Assembly: GCF_038593855.1 (NCBI RefSeq)
Contig: NZ_CP151996.1
Coordinates: 3,286,001-3,350,000 of the forward strand
Source of the DNA: Lysinibacillus sp. FSL M8-0337
Lineage (GTDB): Bacteria; Bacillota; Bacilli; Bacillales_A; Planococcaceae
Length of the DNA: 64,000 nucleotides
Direction: 5' to 3'
The notes under the pieces are model-generated. The model did not search any database. It had not been told where the DNA came from and saw nothing but the letters and a program-made list of their open reading frames with translations. A program made the translations under genes and the position numbers. Below, in pieces: positions 28,494 through 37,079 of this stretch. How positions within the stretch are numbered: position 1 is the first letter of the stretch; each line of letters starts with the position of its first letter.

Positions 28494-29846
28494 CTACAGC
28501 CATTTTCGAATCGGAGGGATACTTTGCTGGAATCGAAATACATTGAAAGGATCGTATTTGGTTTTCACTTCTCTTAACCGTCTGAAATTACGCCCATAGT
28601 ATGCAGTTGGCCAGTTTTCAATCGATTGATCTGGAAAGTTCACATAATCACCCATTGTAAACGGGGATAATGTCCTTCTTAACTCTTCCACCCACTGCAC
28701 ATTTTCCTTTTCATCTTGAGTTTGTTCCCATGAAGTGATGTACTCTTGGGCAATAAGAGCGTCCCGATAGTAATAGGCAGTACGATTTGGTGCAATGTGA
28801 CTAACAGCACCTCTTAGCGATTGGTGCCAGATGCTCGCATTTCTGTTGGGCGCATTTGCTAAAAATTGCTTCATAGTCAAGATGGCAGCATGAGGAAATG
28901 GTTTTTCAATAAAGGAACCTGATCTTTTACGGAGTGCCGGCTGGTTACCACTCGGGACATCAAAAAATCGTACCGCTTTCATGTACGGGACTTCTTTTAT
29001 CCATACATCCGTTGGTGAACCACTTTTCCTTAATGGTCGTAATAGCTTTTTTAATTCCGATGCCGCGCCAACAAATATACCTTGCACAACAATGTCCCCT
29101 ACTTCCTTTGCTTTTAGCTCTATTTGTGAGGTTAAACGTTCATCTGTATAAGGCGCCCATTTCTGCCATGCATCAAAAGCAACCTCAAAATCATCCCAGT
29201 CCCATGTAATATTGAAAAGAGACACTTCCGCTATAGGATGTAGCTTAAACGTAAGTGCTGTGACAACTCCGAAATTCCCCCCACCGCCACCACAGCTAGC
29301 CCAAAATAAATCACTATTCATCTGCCGATTTGCTCGAATCAGCTCCGCTCCTTGATGACCACTCGCTCCAACCATTTCAATTTCAATTAATTGATCGCAA
29401 GTAAGCCCAAAAGGACGAGAAAGCATACCGATACCTCCACCAAGCGTTAAACCCACAATTCCTACACTACTTTCAGTTCCTCCTGGGATTGTCATACCAT
29501 GTTCCCATAATGTACGGTATACTTGCCCTAAGTTCGCACCCGCCTCAATGCGAGCAGTTCCATAATCTAAATTAATGGTTATGTCGTTCATTTCACTCAC
29601 ATCAATGACTAAACCGTGATTGATTAAGGAATAATTTTCATAACTATGACGCCCACTCCTGATTCGGAAGTCCTCATTATTTTCCCTAACCCATTTTAAC
29701 GCATTCACGACATCTTTCGTCCTTTGGCAAAAGACAATTTTACTCGGGAATTTTGGCAAACTTAAGTTATTATTTGTCCTCGCTTCATCGTAATCTGGAT
29801 CACCTGGACTAACAATTCTTCCTGTGAGCTTTACTTTCTTCAACAT
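28494..29846 (-). CDS. FAD-binding (berberine-bridge-type) oxidoreductase
   Basis: A 450-residue FAD-linked oxidase. An N-terminal PCMH-type FAD domain contains RIRSGRHSYENYS (about residues 60-72), whose His is the usual covalent FAD site, and GGTESSVGIVGLTLGGGIGMLSR (about 122-144). At the second covalent site, where classic BBE enzymes have Cys, this protein has Ser, as in several bacterial relatives. The C-terminal BBE domain ends YYGRNFRRLREVKTKYDPFNVFRFQQSIPP. The start at 29846 has AAAGGGG close upstream. Substrate unknown; B. subtilis YgaK is similar. Confidence 0.85.
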   Translation of the reverse strand: MLKKVKLTGRIVSPGDPDYDEARTNNNLSLPKFPSKIVFCQRTKDVVNALKWVRENNEDFRIRSGRHSYENYSLINHGLVIDVSEMNDITINLDYGTARIEAGANLGQVYRTLWEHGMTIPGGTESSVGIVGLTLGGGIGMLSRPFGLTCDQLIEIEMVGASGHQGAELIRANRQMNSDLFWASCGGGGGNFGVVTALTFKLHPIAEVSLFNITWDWDDFEVAFDAWQKWAPYTDERLTSQIELKAKEVGDIVVQGIFVGAASELKKLLRPLRKSGSPTDVWIKEVPYMKAVRFFDVPSGNQPALRKRSGSFIEKPFPHAAILTMKQFLANAPNRNASIWHQSLRGAVSHIAPNRTAYYYRDALIAQEYITSWEQTQDEKENVQWVEELRRTLSPFTMGDYVNFPDQSIENWPTAYYGRNFRRLREVKTKYDPFNVFRFQQSIPPIRKWL

Positions 29847-30017
29847 ACAGCCCCTTTCTCCAATAATGCAATGCGCATGTACTATACTATGTATATTTAT
29901 TGAGGAAAAAATATGCATTTTAAAATGGGAAAGAATGAAAAATAACATGGCATTTCATCATCAGCTATCTATTTTGTTTCATATGATGCATTAACAAAAC
30001 CTATTAGGGGGAGAACA

Positions 30018-31424
30018 ATGTTAATACATGTAGTGCGTGCTGGTGAAACATTATGGCACATTGCAAACCGTTATGCTGTGCCACTGCAAGCGATTATTCA
30101 ATTAAATGCGTTATCTAACCCAAATCAATTAATAATCGGACAATCACTCGTGATTCCTTCTGCTTACACAACGCATATCGTCAAAAAAGGGGACACATTA
30201 TCGACGATTGCCAAACAATATAACGTATCCATGCAAACAATTATTCATATGAATCACCTTACGAATCCAGATGTTTTAACACCTGGAACAAAACTGATTA
30301 TTCCTCCCATTACACATACTGTACAAGCTGGCGAAACATTATCACAAATCGCTAGCCACTATGGTACAACCGTTCAAGCGATTGTAGAAGAAAATAGCAT
30401 GACAAATCCAAATATGATTTTTGTCGGTTCACAGTTAGTTATTCCTAGAGCCAAGCCTTCCATTGAAGTAAATGCCTATACGTATCAACCGCCTGAAGAA
30501 GCTGTTCAGTCATTACATGCAATCGGTCATCTTCTCACTTTTTTTAGCCCGTTTGCTTATATGATAGAGGAAGACGGTACATTACAACCGATTAATGACC
30601 AGGCAATGATTGACGCAGCACAATCGCAAAACATCCTACCAATGCTAACTATTACAAATTTTACATCTACAGAAAGCGGCTCCAACTTAGCCCATATTAT
30701 TTTATCTAACGAACCGTTACGTGAAAAAGTGGTGGATAATCTATTACATGTGATGCAGGATAAAGGCTATAAAGTGTTAAACATAGACTTTGAAAACGTC
30801 CTTCCAACAGACCGAGAACAGTACAACCAATTCCTTCAATTAGCCGTTGATCGTCTACACCCACAAGGTTATTTAGTATCAACTGCACTTGCTCCAAAAA
30901 CAAGACCTTCTTCAGCAGGGTCAACATATGAAGCATATGATTATGAGGCGCATGGCAAAATTGTGGATTTTGTTGTGTTAATGACCTATGAATGGGGCTA
31001 TCGCCTTGGACCTCCACAGGCCATCTCGCCCATCAATGAAATGAAGAAAGTTGTAGAATACGCTCTAACAATAATTCCCGCTAATAAAATTTTTTTAGGC
31101 TTTCAAATTTATGCACGGGATTGGCTAGTTCCTCATGTCAAAGGGCAAGAAGCGGAAACCTTTAGCCCGCAAGAAGCCATTACAAGAGCCAAACAGTTCA
31201 GCGCTACAATTCAATATGATCGCACTACACAATCACCATTTTTCCGCTACGTTGACAAGCAAGGAAGAAATCATGAGGTTTGGTTTGAAGACGCCAGAAG
31301 CGCTCAAGCTAAATTCGACCTACTCAAGCAGTATCATCTTCGTGGTGTGAGCTATTGGGCTTTAGGTTTTCCGTTCCCTCAAAATTGGGCGCTATTAGAA
31401 AATGATTTCTCTATAAAAAAATAA
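30018..31424 (+). CDS. yaaH: spore cortex-lytic N-acetylglucosaminidase, YaaH/SleL type, three LysM
   Basis: A 468-residue protein: three LysM domains (about 1-46, 50-95 and 97-142) followed by a glycoside hydrolase 18 domain (about 150-465). The catalytic region VLNIDFENVLPTDREQYNQFL near 255 contains the DxxxE-type acid. Later blocks (ALAPKTRPS, DFVVLMTYEWGY, GPPQAISPI, NKIFLGFQIYARDW, NHEVWFEDARS) follow YaaH closely. B. subtilis YaaH has two LysM domains. It lacks a signal peptide, as does YaaH, which is placed in the spore coat/cortex from the mother cell. A GGGGGAG site precedes the ATG. Expected role: cortex degradation in germination. Confidence 0.92.
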   Translation: MLIHVVRAGETLWHIANRYAVPLQAIIQLNALSNPNQLIIGQSLVIPSAYTTHIVKKGDTLSTIAKQYNVSMQTIIHMNHLTNPDVLTPGTKLIIPPITHTVQAGETLSQIASHYGTTVQAIVEENSMTNPNMIFVGSQLVIPRAKPSIEVNAYTYQPPEEAVQSLHAIGHLLTFFSPFAYMIEEDGTLQPINDQAMIDAAQSQNILPMLTITNFTSTESGSNLAHIILSNEPLREKVVDNLLHVMQDKGYKVLNIDFENVLPTDREQYNQFLQLAVDRLHPQGYLVSTALAPKTRPSSAGSTYEAYDYEAHGKIVDFVVLMTYEWGYRLGPPQAISPINEMKKVVEYALTIIPANKIFLGFQIYARDWLVPHVKGQEAETFSPQEAITRAKQFSATIQYDRTTQSPFFRYVDKQGRNHEVWFEDARSAQAKFDLLKQYHLRGVSYWALGFPFPQNWALLENDFSIKK

Positions 31425-31536
31425 GGACTACTACTAGAATTTCCCGAAACGCCTATCTTTCATAAGCTTTTATTAATCTAGGCCAAACCTTTTGACATCC
31501 TTTCATGAATTTCTTATGTTTCCCTAGTATTTCCCA

Positions 31537-31566
31537 TGATAAAAATAGCACTTGAAAGCCATATTA
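31537..31566 (+). promoter_or_regulatory. candidate sigma-G promoter for the sspH pair
   Basis: TGATAA and CATATTA are 17 bases apart. The -10 matches the forespore consensus CATWMTA at six of seven positions; the -35 is weaker. It sits 30 bases before the 52-residue gene. Confidence 0.45.
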
Positions 31567-31596
31567 AGAAATATCAAACTGAAAGGAGATAGCACA

Positions 31597-31755
31597 ATGG
31601 GAAGAGATAATAAACAAGGGAAAAGCCAAAATAAAGGTTCATTACCACAGACACCAAAAAACCAAAAAATTGCACCTGATAAAGTAAAAGAAGAGTTTTC
31701 CCAAGAATTCACAGAACTTATTAATGCTGTGACGAAAAACAAGCAAAAAAAATAA
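31597..31755 (+). CDS. 52-residue Lys-rich hydrophilic protein
   Basis: A small polar protein (starts MGRDNKQGKSQNKGS, ends NAVTKNKQKK), rich in Lys, Gln and Asn, with no membrane segment. The ribosome site GAAAGGAG is eight bases before the ATG at 31597; an earlier in-frame ATG has none. The following sspH begins 12 bases after its stop, and a forespore-type promoter is upstream, so it is probably a forespore protein. The family is not recognised; composition recalls minor acid-soluble spore proteins. Confidence 0.7.
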   Translation: MGRDNKQGKSQNKGSLPQTPKNQKIAPDKVKEEFSQEFTELINAVTKNKQKK

Positions 31756-31767
31756 GGGGGTATTCAA

Positions 31768-31959
31768 TTGGAGTATCAACGCGCACAAGAAATTGTTGCC
31801 TCTCCATCGGAATATGAAGTGAGCTACAATGGCGTTTCTATATGGATTGACAAGCTACATGATGATCGCAAAACAGCCACTGTGCATTTACGACGCTCGC
31901 TAGAAGAACGCTCTGAAGTCAATATTTCAGAATTGAAAGAAGAATACCTCGTTCATTAA
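31768..31959 (+). CDS. sspH: small acid-soluble spore protein, H type
   Basis: A 63-residue minor SASP. The N-terminus (M/L)EYQRAQEIVASPSEYEVSYNG resembles SspH (xxxQRAKEIVESPxxxxVTYNG). The start is TTG at 31768 with AAGGGGG seven bases upstream; no ATG fits. These proteins are made in the forespore under sigma-G and are packed in the spore core. It shares a transcript with the 52-residue gene and is followed by a strong terminator. Confidence 0.88.
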   Translation: MEYQRAQEIVASPSEYEVSYNGVSIWIDKLHDDRKTATVHLRRSLEERSEVNISELKEEYLVH

Positions 31960-31978
31960 AATAATGAGGCCTCCCCAA

Positions 31979-32041
31979 AAATCCGCATTGTACTTAATTA
32001 GGTGCAATCTTTTTGCAGCCTAATTAAGTCAAAGCGGATTT
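31979..32041. terminator. long bidirectional hairpin after sspH
   Basis: AAATCCGC/GCGGATTT and an inner ACTTAATTAGG/CCTAATTAAGT form a long stem between the convergent sspH and EAL-protein genes. Confidence 0.8.
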
Positions 32042-32063
32042 ACCATTTTCATTCACTATCTTT

Positions 32064-34217
32064 TTAAATGTTGTATTCTTCCCCGTTAAAACGCTCTAAA
32101 ATGTCATTTGCATGCATATGTAAGTCTTTAAACGTTGTTGCAAGCTGTTCAGCTGAAATAGGCTTACTAAATAAATAACCTTGTATATAATCGCAATCCC
32201 CTGCAACAAGGAAAGCAAGTTGCGCAATTTCCTCTATCCCCTCAGCGACAACTTTTAAACGTAAATGCTTTGCCATTGAAAGAATCATGGACACGAGCGC
32301 TTCATCATTTGGGTCATGTTGAATATTATGTACGAAAGCACGATCAATTTTTAAACAGTCGATTGGAAAATCTTTTAAATATGATAAAGACGAGTAACCT
32401 GTCCCAAAATCATCGACAGCTATTTGAATCCCCAGTGCCTTTAATTCATGTAATAACTGCGTCATTTGATCAATATTCATTGTCATACTTTCTGTAATCT
32501 CCAATTGAAGATAGCTTGGTTCCAACTTACTTCGTTGCAAAATCTCTCTCACCATTTGTACTAAATCTTGCTGAAATAATTGGCCAAGAGATAAATTAAC
32601 CGCAACTTTCATTGGCGGCAAGCCTTGCGCTTCCCATGCTTTTACTTGTAAGCATGCTGTTTCAAGAATCCATTTACCCAAAGGAATAATTAGCCCTGAC
32701 TCTTCTGCTATCTCGATAAACGTATCAGGTGGGACAAGTCCCCGATCTGGGTGACGCCAGCGCACTAGCGCCTCGACAGATTCTATTTTTCCTGTTTTCA
32801 AATTAATTTGTGGCTGATAAGCCAAATAAAATTCCTGACGCTCGAGCGCCCTATGTAACTCCTGCTCTAGTAAAATACGATCTGCCACACCGGTTGACAT
32901 GTGCTGTTGGTAAAATAGAAGACGTTGCGGTAGTTGGCTCGCTTCACGCATTGCTAGCTGCGCATGCGTCAATAACTGTTCCGCCGAACAATTGGCGTCA
33001 TTGAATGCAATGCCAATATTGACATTGCCTTTTAATGAAAAAAGTTGTACTTGCAGCGGTTGATTCATGACACTTTTTAAATTCAAGCAAAACTGTATCA
33101 ATTCTTCTTTTGTTTGTACATGATTAATATAAATAACAAACTGGCTCTCCCGTAACTTTGTCGCAAAATAATGTGGTGGCAGCATCGCTTGAATTCTTTC
33201 AGCTACAAGTTTCATCATCTTATTAGAATAACTAATGCCTAAGGAGTCACTAATGGTTGCCAGACGATCAATTTCAATGGAGATAATGGCCTGTTGCCTA
33301 CCATCCTTACGCAGCTTCTCCTTTAATGTTTTTAAAAGAAGACGCTCATTCGGAAGTTGGGTAATATCATCATGATAAGCTTGAAAAGTTAGTTCCTTTT
33401 GCGACTGTTCCAAGTCTAGCTTAATTTTTAATAGCTGTTGATAGGGCTTTTCAACTGATGTATAGTAGATAGCCTTTAAAAAAATATAATATGCAAAAAA
33501 TTGATAAAAGAGTGCAGCGAACATCCAAATACCACTAAAGTTATTGCTACAAACAAATAAAAAATCGCTCAAAATCAAGTAAACTGACCCACTCATTAGC
33601 CATACAGTTTGTTTAGGTGCCTCCTTATAATGCTTACTTAAAAAATAGATTGAAACACCTTGTAACAGCGCAGTTAATAATTGCACGCTACTTTGTATTG
33701 TTGTCACAAATTGATTGCCTCCAATAAATGGTTGTACCTTATACAATATCATGAGTACTAAGGCAACAGTTAAAACAGCAATGCCATAAGCAATCCTACG
33801 ATGTGCCAACGTTAACTTTTTTCTAGGCTTTACAATCATAAGTAATACACCAATTACTAAAGCGAAGCGCATGAAAATCTGTATCCAAACGCTTATTAAC
33901 ATTATGTCTAGGCTTTGAGAAACCGCGATAACAATGTTCGCAATTTCTAACAAAGCAACAACGAAAAATATACTACCTATGTATAATGTTTGATTTGATA
34001 ATAGCTGTGAAAAGGTTAACCATGAATGAATAGCAATGGTCATAGTAAAAACTACGATTAAAATTTTCATGATTAAACTTAAATAAACAAAGCTACCTTC
34101 AAAAATAGCAAAAAGCTGATGGTTAAAAACGATTAGTGGTAGTAATAGTAGCAACGGTATCGCACTAAATCCAAGCTCCTTTTTGTCTATAACTATATTA
34201 TTACGCGCGTTTTCCAA
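32064..34217 (-). CDS. membrane GGDEF-EAL protein, probable cyclic-di-GMP phosphodiesterase
   Basis: About 717 residues. An N-terminal membrane region of about eight hydrophobic helices (roughly residues 15-260) is an unassigned sensor. The GGDEF domain (about 285-435) is degenerate: the catalytic loop reads RESQF. The EAL domain (about 455-705) keeps EALVRW, VNLSLGQL, EITESMT, DDFGTGYSS, LKIDRAF and EGIEE, so hydrolysis of cyclic-di-GMP is expected. The start is best placed at TTG 34217, with GGAGG seven bases upstream; the ATG at 34247 has no ribosome site and that same GGAGG lies inside its frame. No operon partner is evident. Confidence 0.88.
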   Translation of the reverse strand: MENARNNIVIDKKELGFSAIPLLLLLPLIVFNHQLFAIFEGSFVYLSLIMKILIVVFTMTIAIHSWLTFSQLLSNQTLYIGSIFFVVALLEIANIVIAVSQSLDIMLISVWIQIFMRFALVIGVLLMIVKPRKKLTLAHRRIAYGIAVLTVALVLMILYKVQPFIGGNQFVTTIQSSVQLLTALLQGVSIYFLSKHYKEAPKQTVWLMSGSVYLILSDFLFVCSNNFSGIWMFAALFYQFFAYYIFLKAIYYTSVEKPYQQLLKIKLDLEQSQKELTFQAYHDDITQLPNERLLLKTLKEKLRKDGRQQAIISIEIDRLATISDSLGISYSNKMMKLVAERIQAMLPPHYFATKLRESQFVIYINHVQTKEELIQFCLNLKSVMNQPLQVQLFSLKGNVNIGIAFNDANCSAEQLLTHAQLAMREASQLPQRLLFYQQHMSTGVADRILLEQELHRALERQEFYLAYQPQINLKTGKIESVEALVRWRHPDRGLVPPDTFIEIAEESGLIIPLGKWILETACLQVKAWEAQGLPPMKVAVNLSLGQLFQQDLVQMVREILQRSKLEPSYLQLEITESMTMNIDQMTQLLHELKALGIQIAVDDFGTGYSSLSYLKDFPIDCLKIDRAFVHNIQHDPNDEALVSMILSMAKHLRLKVVAEGIEEIAQLAFLVAGDCDYIQGYLFSKPISAEQLATTFKDLHMHANDILERFNGEEYNI

Positions 34218-34362
34218 TACTAACCCTCCATACCAAGTTAAACTCATTTTAAATAGATAGGTATTTATATCTATTAATTCATAGCAACGATATTGAAATT
34301 GTATATATCTTAGACTTCTTACAAATCATAGCACTTTTATTAGACTTTGTATGCACCAAGCG

Positions 34363-34405
34363 AAAGTATGCTAATATTCAATTTATTTTGATATTAGCAT
34401 ACTTT
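34363..34405. terminator. hairpin between the sigma factor and EAL genes
   Basis: AAAGTATGCTAATAT and its perfect complement flank a 13-base loop. The U-tract is short on both strands, so it may be a weak terminator downstream of the sigma gene. Confidence 0.5.
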
Positions 34406-34429
34406 TACTATCTTTTTGTAGTAATATCT

Positions 34430-34987
34430 TTATTGACGGTAATGGCTACGGAGCTTACACATCAGTCTAGTACGTCTCTTTTTGACTGCCGCTACAGACA
34501 GATGTAGTTCTTTAGCTATTTCATCATACGTATAGCCCTCTAGGTAATAAAGTTGCAGTATCTTTCGGTCTAACTCATTTAAATTACCCATGATCGTCTC
34601 TACTAATAAGCATGCCTCTAGTCGATTAATTTGTTCCCGCTGACACCTTATACGGTTTAATTTGTCATCAGCTAGAAATGTCACGTTGTCTTGGAATTGT
34701 TTATTCTTTGATAGTTCTTTCAAAATTTCTCCTTTAACAGTTGTATAAATATAAGCAGAAAACTGCCCGTTCGATGGATTGGCCTTTTGATAAGCTTTCC
34801 ACACAGCAATTGCTGCAATATGACGATAATACGCAAAATCTTTGTAAATATGGCACTTTAATAAGATAGAGGTAATCATCGGTTGGACTAATTCTAATAT
34901 TTCCTCAAATGGCTGTTGTGGCGAAAGAAGTTGTTTGTGCTTGCCTTGTGACACTATTACTTTCCTAACGACTTGTGCACAGTCCAT
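34430..34987 (-). CDS. sigma-70 family RNA polymerase sigma factor
   Basis: A 185-residue sigma factor with region 2 (about 25-100: ILLKCHIYKDFAYYRHIAAIAVWKAYQ, then FSAYIYTTVKGEILKELSK) and a C-terminal region 4 helix-turn-helix (about 130-182: LNELDRKILQLYYLEGYTYDEIAKELHLSVAAVKKRRTRL). Region 3 and region 1 are absent, as in ECF and SigO/YvrI-type factors. No anti-sigma gene lies beside it. The start is uncertain: the ATG has only a weak AGGA three bases away. Promoters recognised are unknown. Confidence 0.85.
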   Translation of the reverse strand: MDCAQVVRKVIVSQGKHKQLLSPQQPFEEILELVQPMITSILLKCHIYKDFAYYRHIAAIAVWKAYQKANPSNGQFSAYIYTTVKGEILKELSKNKQFQDNVTFLADDKLNRIRCQREQINRLEACLLVETIMGNLNELDRKILQLYYLEGYTYDEIAKELHLSVAAVKKRRTRLMCKLRSHYRQ

Positions 34988-35119
34988 TATTCCTAGGTGT
35001 TAATAGCTTAACGTGCGACTACAAAATCGTCGAAAAACGCTTTTATAAAAAATCATCAACGAAATAGTTAAAAACTCGCCTTAATTTAGCAGAAATATTA
35101 AGAAGTATTTAAACAAATC

Positions 35120-35150
35120 GTATGTTTTACCTTCAGATGATACATATTTC
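35120..35150 (+). promoter_or_regulatory. candidate sigma-G promoter of sspI
   Basis: CGTATG and CATATTT, 18 bases apart, resemble the forespore consensus TGHATR / CATWMTA and lie 40 bases before sspI. Confidence 0.4.
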
Positions 35151-35190
35151 TTTTTTCACTGGACACATTATGACTAAGGAGGCGAAATAG

Positions 35191-35400
35191 ATGAATTTTC
35201 AAATAAGAGATGCCATATCAGCAAACGTACATGGACAATCAGCAGCAGAATTTAAGGATATAGTGCAAGATGCTATTTCACGTGGTGAGGAGCATCTACT
35301 TCCTGGGCTTGGTGTATTTTTTGAAAAATGGTGGCAACAATCAACTGCTGAAGAACAAGATGCATTCGTACAAAAGCTTGAAAAAGTATTTGCACACTGA
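35191..35400 (+). CDS. sspI: small acid-soluble spore protein SspI
   Basis: A 69-residue minor SASP. The central DAISRGEEHLLPGLGVFFEKWWQQ stretch (residues 29-52) is the SspI signature. AAGGAGG lies nine bases before the ATG. It belongs between ysgA and glcD in B. subtilis, and is here separated from ysgA by a nine-kilobase accessory block. Confidence 0.92.
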   Translation: MNFQIRDAISANVHGQSAAEFKDIVQDAISRGEEHLLPGLGVFFEKWWQQSTAEEQDAFVQKLEKVFAH

Positions 35401-35477
35401 TTTTTTATGAACACTTCATTCCAATTCCACTAATCGCATGATAAATTAGATTTATCAGAAAGTTTGGAGGGATTGGA

Positions 35478-36857
35478 ATGACTGTTGCAATAGAGCTACT
35501 AGTAAACCAACTTAGAGAGGTATTATCGGATGAGCAAGTGTCGACAAACGACACAGTACGAGAACTACATGGCAAAGATGAATCTCATCATGCGATGAAC
35601 TTACCAGATATCGTCGTCTTCCCACGTTCTACAGGAGACGTAAGTGCCATCATGAAAATCGCACATGCCAATCTTATACCCGTTGTTCCATTTGGTGTTG
35701 GCTCAAGTTTAGAAGGCAATGCTATTCCGATTGCCAATGGTATATCTATCGATTTTTCTGAAATGAATGCAATTTTAGAGATTCGTCCAGAAGATTTATT
35801 AGTAAAAGTGCAACCAGGTGTGACACGTGCACAATTAAATAAAGAACTAAAAAAACATGGACTACAATTTACGGTAGATCCAGGAGCGGATGCGACACTT
35901 GGTGGTATGGCAGCAACAAACGCCAGCGGTACGACAGCAGTTCGTTACGGCGTAATGCGCGACCAAGTACGGGATTTAGAAGTAGTACTTGCAGACGGAA
36001 CTGTAATTCATACGGGCAACTTAGCAGCGAAATCTTCTTCTGGCTATCATTTGAACGGTTTATTTGTCGGTTCAGAAGGTACGTTAGGATGCTTTACAGA
36101 ACTGACATTGCAAGTTTACGGTATTCCAGAATTTGTGACTGCTGGCCGCGCCGTCTTTGAAACAGTAGGCGATGCTGTCAGTGCAGTAGCCGCATTATTA
36201 CAGGCAGGCATCTCCGTTGGTCGCGTTGAACTAGTCGATGAAGCTTCTATTACACAAGTGAATATTTATAATGAAACAACGTATGATGAAAAACCTACGC
36301 TATTTTTAGAATTCCACGGCAATGATGCAGGTATGCGTGCAGATATTGAATTTGCTTCAGAAATCTTTGAGGATTTCGGCTGTAAAAGTGTCCAATTTGA
36401 ACAAGACAATGCAGCACGCAATAAGCTGTGGGAGGCACGTCATTCTTTAGCCTATGCATATATTCATGCGTACCCTGGTAAAAAACTGATGTCAACCGAC
36501 GTCTGCGTACCGATTTCAAAATTAGCGGAAACGATACTCTATGCACGCGAACAATTAAACTCAGTCGGTCTAGTAGGAGGTATTGTCGGACATGTCGGGG
36601 ACGGCAATTTCCATGCCTTATTAATGTTAGACCCAACGAATGCGCAGGAAAAAGCTCAAGCTGACCGTTTTAATGAACATATTGTACAGTATGCGTTACT
36701 TCGCGGTGGAACTTGTACAGGAGAACATGGTGTAGGGATTGGGAAGATGAAATATCAATCGATGGAGCACGGTGCCTCATTACTTGTTATGAAAAGCATT
36801 AAAGCAGCACTTGACCCACATAATATTATGAATCCAGGAAAAATTTTCAACTTGTAG
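35478..36857 (+). CDS. glcD: FAD-linked glycolate/D-lactate oxidase subunit
   Basis: A 459-residue flavoprotein of the vanillyl-alcohol oxidase group. The FAD-binding domain has VPFGVGSSLEGNAIPIANGISIDFSEMN at about 70-97 and PGADATLGGMAATNASGTTAVRYGVMRDQVRDLEVVLADG at about 134-173. The C-terminal domain contains GHVGDGNFHALL near 374 and ends GEHGVGIGKMKY..., PHNIMNPGKIF. It should oxidise an alpha-hydroxy acid. The usual glcF partner does not follow; a terminator does. Confidence 0.9.
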   Translation: MTVAIELLVNQLREVLSDEQVSTNDTVRELHGKDESHHAMNLPDIVVFPRSTGDVSAIMKIAHANLIPVVPFGVGSSLEGNAIPIANGISIDFSEMNAILEIRPEDLLVKVQPGVTRAQLNKELKKHGLQFTVDPGADATLGGMAATNASGTTAVRYGVMRDQVRDLEVVLADGTVIHTGNLAAKSSSGYHLNGLFVGSEGTLGCFTELTLQVYGIPEFVTAGRAVFETVGDAVSAVAALLQAGISVGRVELVDEASITQVNIYNETTYDEKPTLFLEFHGNDAGMRADIEFASEIFEDFGCKSVQFEQDNAARNKLWEARHSLAYAYIHAYPGKKLMSTDVCVPISKLAETILYAREQLNSVGLVGGIVGHVGDGNFHALLMLDPTNAQEKAQADRFNEHIVQYALLRGGTCTGEHGVGIGKMKYQSMEHGASLLVMKSIKAALDPHNIMNPGKIFNL

Positions 36858-36890
36858 TAGCGATAAATTTTTGCTTTCATTTATTGAGAA

Positions 36891-36930
36891 AAAACACGAC
36901 CCCTCCAACTCAGGAGAAGGTCGTGTTTTT
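36891..36930 (+). terminator. terminator of glcD
   Basis: AAAAACACGACC pairs with GGTCGTGTTTTT; a U-tract on the plus strand completes the terminator. Confidence 0.85.
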
Positions 36931-36941
36931 AACGTGATTAA

Positions 36942-36954
36942 AGGTGACAGGCAC
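36942..36954. repeat. GGTGACAGGCACC short dispersed motif
   Basis: A near-palindrome of the GTGCCTGTCACC type, related to the motifs at 26337, 48771 and 56100. The remainder up to ytmI holds only a weak hairpin at 37044-37077. Confidence 0.5.
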
Positions 36955-37079
36955 CTGTTTCACGCTCTGTACCAAGTGCACGTGGAACCATTGTTTCGAC
37001 GAGATAATCTTCTTCTTCGTAAATGATTTTCTTGAAACACCTAACAATACCCGTTGATTACTTTTCAGCGGGTTATTGG

